A stretch of 64,000 nt of DNA. Origin: Bifidobacterium catulorum (GTDB taxonomy: Bacteria; Actinomycetota; Actinomycetes; Actinomycetales; Bifidobacteriaceae). Both the position numbers and the translations under genes were made by a program. Location of the stretch: assembly GCF_003129925.1 (NCBI RefSeq), contig NZ_QFFN01000005.1, positions 42,018 to 106,017 on the forward strand, read 5' to 3'. Below the pieces are notes generated by a model. It was not told the DNA's origin. It saw only the letters and a program-made list of their open reading frames with translations, and searched no databases. This document shows positions 56,219 to 64,000 of this stretch, piece after piece. Each line of letters starts with the position of its first letter. Within the stretch, counting starts at the first letter, position 1.

Positions 56219-57118
56219 GTGAAGGACCACATATTCAGGACGGAAGGCCGGTATCGATCCTGGTACTGGAGTTCCATGGGGTCAGGACTCCCGTTAAACA
56301 GAATCTGCGCGATGCTGCTGCTGGGGCACGACCAATGGGTCAAGCGACGTGTGGAGACATTGACGTTCACCGATGCGGACACCACCAGAAGACAGGTCAG
56401 CTTCGACTTCTCGCTTCCCGAAAACCTGCGCATCCATTACCTGGAAAACGCAGGGACGGCAAGCGGCCTCATCGGCGTGCCGCTGACGTTCCTCGGCAGA
56501 GGGGATCTAATCCACGCCGACGTCAGATCCGCTTCGGGGGAATCCCTGTCTCTCGCCAATTTCCAAGAGAACCGCGAGATAGGCGCACGCGCCTTGGATT
56601 ATTGCTTCAAACGGATTTCCGGCTGGAACCGCCTCCTGCAAATCTCCTACGACGCATTCTCCGCTCTCCGTCCCGAGGACACGTCAACGGACAGTGACAG
56701 GACGAAGGATGACGACCAGGCTCGGAAACGGTGGAAAGAACTTTACCAATACCTCGATTCCACCCACGGCATCTTCGCCGGCGGCAAGAACGAAGATACC
56801 GAGAAACGCAAACAGTGGAAGTCGTACATCCAGCATCTGCTGAGGATGTTGTGGAGCGGCCGGCTTCCCACCGACGTGACGGACGATGATGGCCGGATCG
56901 GTGCGGCCATGAGGCCCTCATCGAAGGATTCCAAAGACGATTTGGCCGTGAAGACACTACTCGGGCAACTGCACGACGAGGCCGTCGAAACCGTTACAGG
57001 CGGCACCGGGAGCGGCGAGGCGTTAAAAAAAACTATCTGCTGTTGCTGTCGTCGTTCTGCGACAACTACATCTGCACCGTGCTCGTCCCCGAAGAGTACT
57101 TGCTGCATCGGACCATAA
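56219..57118 (+). CDS. Unknown membrane-protein family, paralog 1, N-terminal part
   Basis: The first 299 codons of a split gene. The soluble N-terminal region has AMLLLGHDQWVKRRVETLTF and IGVPLTFLGRGDLIHADVRS, which align well with the gene at 62548. After an A8 tract at 57025-57032 the frame yields a Cys-rich nonsense tail and stops, whereas the -1 frame continues the family. The GTG start follows GGAGGGGG; an ATG five codons earlier is less likely. Read through a -1 shift, the full product would have 630 residues. Confidence 0.7.
   Translation: MKDHIFRTEGRYRSWYWSSMGSGLPLNRICAMLLLGHDQWVKRRVETLTFTDADTTRRQVSFDFSLPENLRIHYLENAGTASGLIGVPLTFLGRGDLIHADVRSASGESLSLANFQENREIGARALDYCFKRISGWNRLLQISYDAFSALRPEDTSTDSDRTKDDDQARKRWKELYQYLDSTHGIFAGGKNEDTEKRKQWKSYIQHLLRMLWSGRLPTDVTDDDGRIGAAMRPSSKDSKDDLAVKTLLGQLHDEAVETVTGGTGSGEALKKTICCCCRRSATTTSAPCSSPKSTCCIGP
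57025..57032 (+). other. A8 tract at the frame change (slippage or frameshift site)
   Basis: The zero frame reads TTA AAA AAA ACT; shifting -1 gives AAA AAA AAC TAT, and the family sequence resumes as NYLLLLSSFCDN. A AAA AAA is a known slippery sequence for ribosomes and polymerase. An A9 tract would restore one continuous frame. Confidence 0.85.
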
Positions 57119-58110
57119 TCAAGATGTCCTTCGACAGCAGCTATACGGAGAAATGGTGGGACCGATTCGCCAGACCGTCGTCGGCGCAATTGTCATTCGC
57201 CTTCCAGACCTCCTCGTCGAAATCGACGCATATCGAAATCAATCCGATACGCAACACCAAAATCGCCGCGGTAGAGTGGGATGTAAAGGGAGACGATCCG
57301 AAATGCGATCTGCGCTCCAGCATCGCCTCCGGTCGCGTCCATATCAGTGCGAGCGCCATGAAGAACATCCCTCTGCTGCATCTGCGGGTCACGCTGCTGA
57401 ACAAGGTCTCGACCCTTTGGTCGAATGCGGCATGGTCGCTGCTGTTCCTGCTGTTCAGCATATTCGGCTGGACGTTCTCCATGGGCTGGCTGAACGGGTT
57501 CACGAACTACTACAGTCCGGAGAACGTGTTGGCGGGGCTCGCCGTATTCCTCACCCTATGGGTGGCCCGCAGGATCAATGCCATGGAGCATTCGGTCTCC
57601 CAGGAGCTGACGCGATATCCGAACCTGTTCATCACTGTGAATCTGCTGGTGTCCGCCGTCTCCTATTTCTGCGGTGGACAACTGTATCACTGGAGTCAGG
57701 ATGCGGCCCCGACGGCATCACCGTCGCAGGGAGCACTGCGATGGCTCATGCTGACGCTGGCGGTAGGCTCCCTGCTTCTCTCGGTCCCCAATTTCCATGC
57801 CTTGTGGATGAACTGGCGTTACCGGCATGGCAGATACGGATCGTCCGAGCCCGTCCGCAAAGAGAGCTTCCTCATGGACGTCGGCAGCGTGCCATTGCCG
57901 AAGTTCAATATGCCGGGCGATGCGAATGCGAACAGGGGCAACCCCCTGCAACGGTGGATCGACCGGCATGACCGCGAGGCCGAGGAGAGCACGCAGACCC
58001 TGTTGCCCTCCGAGCACGGACCATACTCCGTGCTCGAATGGCAGGATTACCGGGATTGTGCCATGAACGACCGCAGGAGGTTCGTGGAACAGTATCTCTG
58101 GAAGCGTTGA
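57043..58110 (+). CDS. Unknown membrane-protein family, paralog 1, C-terminal part
   Basis: The second half of the split gene, 355 codons from its first ATG-type codon, though the true reading probably enters from 57025. It holds the soluble block IKMSFDSSYTEKWWDRFARP and THIEINPIRNTKIAAVEWD, which match paralog 2. Four membrane helices follow (about residues 128-148, 158-176, 190-208 and 222-242), then a hydrophilic tail of about 110 residues. The helix block suggests an inner-membrane effector or anchor. No family name is known to me. Confidence 0.7.
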   Translation: MLSSFCDNYICTVLVPEEYLLHRTIIKMSFDSSYTEKWWDRFARPSSAQLSFAFQTSSSKSTHIEINPIRNTKIAAVEWDVKGDDPKCDLRSSIASGRVHISASAMKNIPLLHLRVTLLNKVSTLWSNAAWSLLFLLFSIFGWTFSMGWLNGFTNYYSPENVLAGLAVFLTLWVARRINAMEHSVSQELTRYPNLFITVNLLVSAVSYFCGGQLYHWSQDAAPTASPSQGALRWLMLTLAVGSLLLSVPNFHALWMNWRYRHGRYGSSEPVRKESFLMDVGSVPLPKFNMPGDANANRGNPLQRWIDRHDREAEESTQTLLPSEHGPYSVLEWQDYRDCAMNDRRRFVEQYLWKR

Positions 58111-58256
58111 TGCATCACCATCGCATGAGCCGTCCGGCAACCACCGCAAACTCGTGGACACTTTGAAACGCCGCAGATGCTACAGGGATGATACCGATGA
58201 TGACGACCCGGATAAGGATTACCGGCTCCGCGATTCGTCGTGGCCTCGAAGACAGC

Positions 58257-60431
58257 TCACCTCCTCCGCCGTGTTGCCTTCGAGGCTGCAATCTGTTTGG
58301 TGTATGTGCAGTTCGGGTAGGCCGAGCAGCCCCAGAAGCGAGAGTCTCCCCAGGTCCGCTGCATCAGCGCCTCGCCGCAGACAGGGCATTGCGGCGGCAG
58401 CGTCACCCCTCGGAAGATGTTCGGACAGATATGGTCACGCAGCTCATACATGAACCGTGAGGGATGGGCCTTGTCGACGATGAAGAACAGTTTCTTCCGG
58501 CAGCGTGTCATGGCCACGTAGAACAAACGCCGCTCCTCCGCATACGGATATTCGCCCACCTCCGGCAACAACAGCCCAAGCAGCGGTTCCTCGGCGATGG
58601 CGCTGGGAAATCCGTGCAGACCGCCCGAGCAACACAGCAGGAACACGAAGTCGCTTTGCAGCCCCTTGGCCGCGTGGACGGTACGGAACTCCATGGTGAG
58701 ATCCGGCCGCGTGGACAATGCAATCGCTCTGCCGTTTTTGGAAAGCGCTCCGAACGCGGATTGCCCGCCGAACAGGAGGTTCTCGTCGGAACGGTATCGT
58801 CCAAGGAACAATACGCTTGCGTTTTTCGGCAGCTTGCCAAGCTGCGTGATGATGGAGTCAAGACGCTCCTCGGCGTCGGAGCCGCCCAACGCCTTGAGCG
58901 AATGATCTTTAGTATTGTTAGTGGCGCGAAGATGCTTCTCATAAAGATGACCATCGGCCATCACGAATTCCCCGCTGGCTTCGATCAGACTGTTCTTGAA
59001 TCGTCGCGTCGTAGTGATCTGGAACATTCGAGACGAGCCCCATTCGCTCCACACCTGCGCGAAATCGAGGATGAAGCGAATGTCACTACCGGCGAAACGG
59101 TATATCGACTGCCAATCGTCGCCCACACAGAACAACGCGCAGTCGCGCCGCCTCCGCAACGCGCATACAAGCTCGTATCTCGGCATCGACAGATCCTGAT
59201 ATTCGTCGATGAGGATGTAGCGATACGGACTGTCATATGAGCCGTCCTCCACGCATCGCGTGGCTTGCGATATCATTCCCGGAAAATCGATGTATCCCCC
59301 GTCATGCAGATAGCGTTCATAGGCCTCGAACAGCGGTTTGATAATTCTGAGCATGTCGCGGTTCCTGCCGACGTTTTCACCGCCACGCTCCCTGTTCATC
59401 CGTTCCATGGCGGCAAGGTCCATGTCATTGCCGCGCATGTGCTGGATTATGGTCCAAGCGGTATCGATGAGATGACCACAGTACTGATGGTATGCATAGC
59501 GCAACGTCGGCTTGGAGAACATGGGGGTGCCGTCCCATGCCTCATTTCCTTTGACGATTCCTTCCGGCATCATCGACAACGCAAGTCTACGATACCGAGA
59601 ATCAGTGCCCATGGCTTCATCGAACGCGGTCTGCAGCGCTTCCCGAATGGCGGATTCGGATGGCACGGTGATGTTCGCCGCGGTTGACCCCTTGCAGATT
59701 CTCAGGCCGAGGCTATGAAACGTACATGCCCGAATATCCTCCCCGGTCTCCTTGCGGATCCTTCCGGACATTTCATCCGCGGACGCCTTGGTGAACGAGA
59801 GGACGAGTATCTCCCCCGGCTTGGCCTCACCGGATTTGACCAGCCACGAGACGTAGCCGCAGATCGTGGTGGTCTTACCGGTTCCCGCCCCGGCAAGCAC
59901 CAGCGTGTTGTTGCCGGCTCCGGCGATGGCGGAAAGCTGTTCGTCGCTGAGAGGATGGCCTTCGACCTTGCCGACGACATGGTTCACCATATCGCGCATC
60001 TCCTGAGGCAGCAGCGGCTCCGGCGTCATCTTCACACCGGTTCCCCCGATAAACGGCGACGGTCGTGGACGACGGCGGGAGGGTGGAACGGCAGAGGTCT
60101 CTTCTGTCTTTCCCCTGGCATCATCCTTCTTCGGTGGCTCTGTGGGAGGTGCGGCCTCGTGCTTCTTCCCAGCAACCGGTTGAGGCTGAGATTGGGGCCG
60201 GTCCCTGGGTTGCGGCCGAGGCTGGAACTGAGGCTGCGGGGCGGATGGCGTGTCTCTCATGGGAGGAGGAGGTACCGGTCCGGCCTGCTCGAACGCCGAC
60301 AGGTCCACCGGCATCCAGCCGTCCAACGCATCCTTGGCATCGTCCGGCTTGGAGTCCTCTTCCGAAGAGGTCCCATCCGAGAAGTCATCCCCCTTCTTCC
60401 GTTTACCCCAAAGCCAATCAAACAGCCCCAC
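58257..60431 (-). CDS. UvrD/Rep-type SF1A helicase with C-terminal zinc ribbon
   Basis: A 724-residue DNA helicase. Residues about 1-135 are a disordered, Pro/Gln-rich linker. The motor follows, with Walker A GAGTGKTTT, motif II LIDEYQDLS, motif III GDDWQSIYRF, motif V VHAAKGLQSDF and motif VI RRLFYVAMTRCRKKL. The end has a topoisomerase-type zinc ribbon, CPVCGEALMQRT...FWGCSAYPNC, as in HelD-like and some defence helicases. The GTG at 60431 has GGAGGG at good spacing; an ATG five codons earlier contains that site. It faces away from paralog 1. Confidence 0.88.
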   Translation of the reverse strand: MGLFDWLWGKRKKGDDFSDGTSSEEDSKPDDAKDALDGWMPVDLSAFEQAGPVPPPPMRDTPSAPQPQFQPRPQPRDRPQSQPQPVAGKKHEAAPPTEPPKKDDARGKTEETSAVPPSRRRPRPSPFIGGTGVKMTPEPLLPQEMRDMVNHVVGKVEGHPLSDEQLSAIAGAGNNTLVLAGAGTGKTTTICGYVSWLVKSGEAKPGEILVLSFTKASADEMSGRIRKETGEDIRACTFHSLGLRICKGSTAANITVPSESAIREALQTAFDEAMGTDSRYRRLALSMMPEGIVKGNEAWDGTPMFSKPTLRYAYHQYCGHLIDTAWTIIQHMRGNDMDLAAMERMNRERGGENVGRNRDMLRIIKPLFEAYERYLHDGGYIDFPGMISQATRCVEDGSYDSPYRYILIDEYQDLSMPRYELVCALRRRRDCALFCVGDDWQSIYRFAGSDIRFILDFAQVWSEWGSSRMFQITTTRRFKNSLIEASGEFVMADGHLYEKHLRATNNTKDHSLKALGGSDAEERLDSIITQLGKLPKNASVLFLGRYRSDENLLFGGQSAFGALSKNGRAIALSTRPDLTMEFRTVHAAKGLQSDFVFLLCCSGGLHGFPSAIAEEPLLGLLLPEVGEYPYAEERRLFYVAMTRCRKKLFFIVDKAHPSRFMYELRDHICPNIFRGVTLPPQCPVCGEALMQRTWGDSRFWGCSAYPNCTYTKQIAASKATRRRR

Positions 60432-60544
60432 GGTTCCCTCCCGCATATGCGCACGTATTCAATCGATACAGTATGGAACTTACCACGCCGGCAAACCACC
60501 CTATGCGCGGCCGTCACACAACCATGCACGCACGAACCTGAATC

Positions 60545-61747
60545 CTAAGCCCGCCCCTTGCCGGCCGCGCGGGCGTAGATCTTGCGCAGACGTTCGGCCA
60601 CCTCCGCGCAGCGGTCAGAATTCCGCATGTCGCCGCAATCCTCCAGCCAGCGCTCCAGCAGGTCGCGTTCCTCCTCGCGACGCTTGAGCTTGCGCAGGAT
60701 GATGGCGGACTGGATGACGGGGAACGCGATGTACATGCGATACGGACGGTATTCATCCACGTCGATGCAGCATTGGAACACCTCCAGCGCGTCCTCAGGC
60801 CGGCCGGCACGTTTCAGCTCCTCGCCAACGTGATTGAGCGCCACGATGAGTTCCCAGCCACAGTCGTCGTAGTGCAGGTCGTCCATCCATTTAGCGCAGG
60901 CGGGCAGGGATCCGGCCAACTCGCGTGCCCGGGCGATGGATTCCTCGATGCGATTCATCCGCTCCATGTCGTCCAAGACCCTCTGCTCGCCGGCGGTCAG
61001 GGCATGCAGCTGATCGGGAGAGTCCACCACTGCATATCCGATCGATTCCAGCACCGTACGGTCGGACACGTTGTACGGCGCCGTATACACCTCAAGCTCG
61101 CATTTGGCCGTTGCGGACACGTACTGCGCGGCGTGGGTGCGTTCCTCGATTTTCGAGGAGCCATCGCCGGTGACCACGGACTTGACGACATGGGTGATGC
61201 GAAGCCGCTCCGTATCGTCGTCAAGGGGCGGATCGAGCAGATACACCTGGCTCGCGGATGCGACGGTCTCCTCCAGATCGAGGACGGCACGCCCCGTGAC
61301 ACGCGGCATCTCCAGATTCAGGGCGATGCCCTTCCGGCTCACCTCGATCAGCGAATGGAACTCATAGTCTCCGTCATCGTTGGTGATCATGACGCCGGGC
61401 AGCTCGGTCGGCTCCCCTGGCATGAATCCCTCATGCGCGGATTCGGACTCCCGTGTGATGTAGAAATCCCGCTGCACCGGCCAGATATCATTCATGACGA
61501 TGGCCGTGCCCCAGTCGCCCACGCGCGGCGACTGGGGTCCGAGCTCGTTCTCGGGGACCGACGCGTATGCGAACCGGTCCAGCAGCATGTTCTCCACGTC
61601 CGGCGGCAGCGGCGCGGCCAGATGAGGCATGACGATGTTCTTCATGTCCCTCTTCGACCGCCGTTCCGCCAGGGTCTCCTTCGAAATCCCGCCGTCGCGA
61701 ACCTGTCCGTCGACGTTCCCGCCGTCGTGATTGCTCTCCTGTGCCAT
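60545..61747 (-). CDS. Hypothetical protein with TPR-like C-terminus
   Basis: A 400-residue protein that I do not recognise. Residues about 75-245 look like a beta-rich domain (PGVMITNDDGDYEFHSLIEV). The last 130 residues are helical with a tetratricopeptide-like rhythm (LIVALNHVGEELKRAGRPED). CAGGAGG precedes the ATG. It lies 114 bp upstream of the helicase on the same strand, so the two may be co-transcribed, and is divergent from the small membrane protein. Confidence 0.68.
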   Translation of the reverse strand: MAQESNHDGGNVDGQVRDGGISKETLAERRSKRDMKNIVMPHLAAPLPPDVENMLLDRFAYASVPENELGPQSPRVGDWGTAIVMNDIWPVQRDFYITRESESAHEGFMPGEPTELPGVMITNDDGDYEFHSLIEVSRKGIALNLEMPRVTGRAVLDLEETVASASQVYLLDPPLDDDTERLRITHVVKSVVTGDGSSKIEERTHAAQYVSATAKCELEVYTAPYNVSDRTVLESIGYAVVDSPDQLHALTAGEQRVLDDMERMNRIEESIARARELAGSLPACAKWMDDLHYDDCGWELIVALNHVGEELKRAGRPEDALEVFQCCIDVDEYRPYRMYIAFPVIQSAIILRKLKRREEERDLLERWLEDCGDMRNSDRCAEVAERLRKIYARAAGKGRA

Positions 61748-61943
61748 GATGTCCTCCTGTCATCGTGTGACTTCGTCCGGGGAATCCTTCATTCCCTCCT
61801 TGCCATATGCAACCGGACAAACCCGTTCGACGACGACGTCTTGTTTTGACATGGGGAACAGCCAGACTCGGGGCTACGAAATGTCCTGTTACTCATGGCG
61901 AGACACCGTTAATCGGCCCGAAACAACACAGAAAGGCTCACCC

Positions 61944-62417
61944 ATGTCGATCTTTATCGCCGTCTCATTGACCACCGTCTTCTATATCGTGATAGCGGTT
62001 CTCCTGCTTGTGCTCGGAGGACTCGGATGGTTCTTCTCCACCCCTACCGGAGAGACCACCACGAACGTCATCAACTGGGCGCTGACCAGCGGTGTGACCG
62101 TCGTCACCTTCATCATTATCTATTCGCTGCTGCTCGCAGCCCATATCCGCTGGTGCGGATTTATCATGAGGAAGATCAAGCCCGTGATGACGTCTCCGAT
62201 GACGTTTGTGCTGTCATCTGCCGTCTTCACCATCGCCGTTACGCCGATTCCCGTGGTCATAAACGGTCTTATCCCCGAGGACTTCCCCTTGTTCATCCAC
62301 ATCGCCGCGTTCATCCTCGCCGCATTCTGCTGGATGGTTCCCATGGGCATTTTCCTTGCCGACGCGCGTTACAAGGCAAAAGCCATACAGCGACAACAGC
62401 ACACCGAACGCCGATAA
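61944..62417 (+). CDS. Small four-helix membrane protein
   Basis: A 157-residue protein, almost entirely membrane-embedded: four hydrophobic helices (about residues 5-28, 38-58, 75-98, 108-130) and a short basic tail. GAAAGG lies before the ATG. The gene sits 130 bp ahead of paralog 2 on the same strand, so the two may form one unit. No similarity is recognised. Confidence 0.7.
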   Translation: MSIFIAVSLTTVFYIVIAVLLLVLGGLGWFFSTPTGETTTNVINWALTSGVTVVTFIIIYSLLLAAHIRWCGFIMRKIKPVMTSPMTFVLSSAVFTIAVTPIPVVINGLIPEDFPLFIHIAAFILAAFCWMVPMGIFLADARYKAKAIQRQQHTERR

Positions 62418-62547
62418 CCCCAAACATCACTTAACTTCTCCGGGAGCGGACGGAACGACCATCTCGATCGTTCGGTCCGCTCCCGCATGTCATGGGCGGC
62501 CGAACGGCCGCGACTACACTGGAGTCGGAGCACCATCAGGAGGAGCC

Positions 62548-63957
62548 ATGCTGGGAAAACCCACAAATCCCCAATTGCCGTATGTCGAAAACCAATTCGG
62601 AGCGATGCAGGACGACCCTGCCTTTAGATACAAAAGCGCCATGCTCCTGTTGGGGATGCATAGATGGATCAATCGTCGAGATGAAACCACCACATTCACC
62701 GCCGACGGTAATATCGCACATCACATCAAGATAGAGACCATACTCAGCCCGGAAATGCGTCTACGTTGGGGCTGCAATCGAGCAGCTTCCAAAACCGACG
62801 CCACCGAGACATATATCGCCGTCCCCCTCATGTTCATGGGAACAGGAAATCTCATCCACCGCAGAATCTGCGACGCAGAGGGAAGGGAACTTCCCACCAT
62901 CTCGTTTTCCGAAAACCGTATCATCACAATCGAAGCCTGTAAGCATCTATGGAGTCGACTCTCATTCCATGAGCAGCTTGACAAAGAATTGGAACATCGC
63001 GGCACCGACATCGGTTTCGTTTTGAAAACGATCATCGACAGCAACACGGACAGCACGGACATAGCCGCGGAAAACCGCCGTAGGGAGAATCGGTTCTCCT
63101 CATTGCTCAAACTCCTGTCGCAAATCGACGATAACGATGAACGTGAGTCTTCTGAATACAAAACTTCCCGTCAGGAACCAGGCGATTCTTCGCAACGCCA
63201 AGAACGCCCCGATGGGACGCATCACGATGGGCAGCCACGACCGTCGTGCAATGAGAGCGTGAACATCGCAGCAGACGTGCTTCGCGACTACATCAGCAGC
63301 CATGACCAAGTGAGACTGCATCTCCCTGCAGACCACAATATGTGCCGGGAGGAAACCAACCAGCAGAATCCCGATGCACTGGCACTGATGAGTTTTCTTA
63401 TGCTCGTCTCCACGTTGTGCACACAGTACGTACTCGCCGTATACATCGCGGAAAGCAGCGTCCAACCGCGCATGACGTTCACCGTCGACTTTGACACCAG
63501 CTACTCCCGAGTCGAGTCCGATTGGCCGTCCTCCATCTGGGGCAGGCTACTCGGCCATGCCATCGGCCCCCGTCAGGCACACGATGTAGTGGACATGATT
63601 TTCCAAACCTACTCGGCCCGATCATCGCACATGGAAATCGAACCGATCGACAGAACCGTGATAGCTGATGTAAAGGAGTACCACAGCAGGAACCGTCCGC
63701 CCCAATCCTGCCCGGCATCAGGCGATTCCCCCTCCAAACGGCGACATTCCCTACGGGCACGCTCCGCGGCCGGACGCATCCATTTCTCCCGCAGTCTGAT
63801 GGACCGACGGCCACGAGCCCAGATTCGCATCGTCATTCTGCCGGAACGACGCATCCTCTGGTTCTCCTTCATGTGGAGTCTTCTGCTGATGGTCCTGTCG
63901 CTGGCAGATGTCGTCATTTATTTCGAGCCTTCGCCAGTTTGTGTGGTGGGGTGTTGA
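62548..63957 (+). CDS. Unknown membrane-protein family, paralog 2, probably truncated
   Basis: A 469-residue paralog of the split gene at 56219. Matching blocks include AMLLLGMHRWINRRDETTTF, IAVPLMFMGTGNLIHRRICD, a DALALMSFLMLVSTLC stretch that spans the frameshift point of paralog 1, and SSHMEIEPIDRTVIADVKEY. It stops just after its first membrane helix, whereas paralog 1 has four helices and a 110-residue tail. CAGGAGGAG precedes the ATG. The odd last residues suggest interruption by another element just before the window end. Confidence 0.72.
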   Translation: MLGKPTNPQLPYVENQFGAMQDDPAFRYKSAMLLLGMHRWINRRDETTTFTADGNIAHHIKIETILSPEMRLRWGCNRAASKTDATETYIAVPLMFMGTGNLIHRRICDAEGRELPTISFSENRIITIEACKHLWSRLSFHEQLDKELEHRGTDIGFVLKTIIDSNTDSTDIAAENRRRENRFSSLLKLLSQIDDNDERESSEYKTSRQEPGDSSQRQERPDGTHHDGQPRPSCNESVNIAADVLRDYISSHDQVRLHLPADHNMCREETNQQNPDALALMSFLMLVSTLCTQYVLAVYIAESSVQPRMTFTVDFDTSYSRVESDWPSSIWGRLLGHAIGPRQAHDVVDMIFQTYSARSSHMEIEPIDRTVIADVKEYHSRNRPPQSCPASGDSPSKRRHSLRARSAAGRIHFSRSLMDRRPRAQIRIVILPERRILWFSFMWSLLLMVLSLADVVIYFEPSPVCVVGC

Positions 63958-64000
63958 GCCTCGGCGTCGTGGCCGGGGCTTTTGTGTGTGCGGGTATGGA
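63935..64000 (+). other. Possible end of an inserted element
   Basis: Where paralog 2 loses similarity, the DNA changes to G/T-rich sequence (TTTGTGTGGTGGGGTGTTGA). A terminator-like GCCTCGG/CCGGGGC stem with TTTT follows at about 63959-63985. This could be the border of an insertion sequence, but the rest lies outside the window. Confidence 0.35.

Overview
The window is high-GC actinobacterial DNA and most likely comes from a Bifidobacterium. The main reasons are an argC-argJ-argB-argD-argF-argR-argG arginine cluster, the actinobacterial DUF3043 and DUF4191 membrane proteins near a type I glnA, and an LAxTG-type sortase signal. The species cannot be fixed from sequence alone.

Layout. 1-6.5 kb: the arginine operon on the minus strand, with candidate ArgR boxes before argC and argG. 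6.6-12.1 kb: a DUF4190-like membrane protein, pheT, pheS and a SpoU-family RNA methyltransferase. 12.3-19.7 kb: a 2-aminoethylphosphonate (AEP) module with an RpiR/SIS regulator, an ABC ATPase, a 946-residue fusion of two permease domains with a solute-binding domain, then phnW and phnX. The spacers between the later genes hold structured inverted repeats. 19.8-22.7 kb: a McrBC modification-dependent restriction system, with four 33-bp repeats over its 5' flank. 22.9-24.5 kb: a TPP riboswitch ahead of an NCS2-family permease. 24.7-28.2 kb: a luxE-luxC-SDR operon with no luciferase genes, followed by 102-bp palindromic tandem repeats.

28.5-38.3 kb is ordinary chromosome: M20 peptidase, DUF3043, a dihydrolipoamide-dehydrogenase-like flavoprotein, DUF4191, glnA, a small Cys-rich membrane protein, a CPA1 antiporter and tRNA-Asn. 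38.5-47.2 kb holds an amino-acid permease, a small membrane protein, an esterase, an internally deleted sugar (MFS/GPH) transporter, a LacI-type regulator, and uxaA and uxaB for uronate use.

47.5-64 kb is accessory. It holds a zinc-ribbon lipoprotein-like membrane protein and an 841-residue coiled-coil surface protein with a SEC10/PgrA-like (CAP) domain and an LATTG anchor. Next come two unknown genes, then an operon of two unknown genes plus an ImmA/IrrE-type metallopeptidase. The last part has two paralogous, undescribed membrane-anchored proteins that bracket a UvrD-like helicase with a zinc ribbon, a 400-residue unknown protein and a small four-helix membrane protein. The first paralog is split by a -1 frame change exactly at an A8 tract. 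The second stops just after its first membrane helix, near the window end. This 56-64 kb block is the best candidate for an undescribed system.
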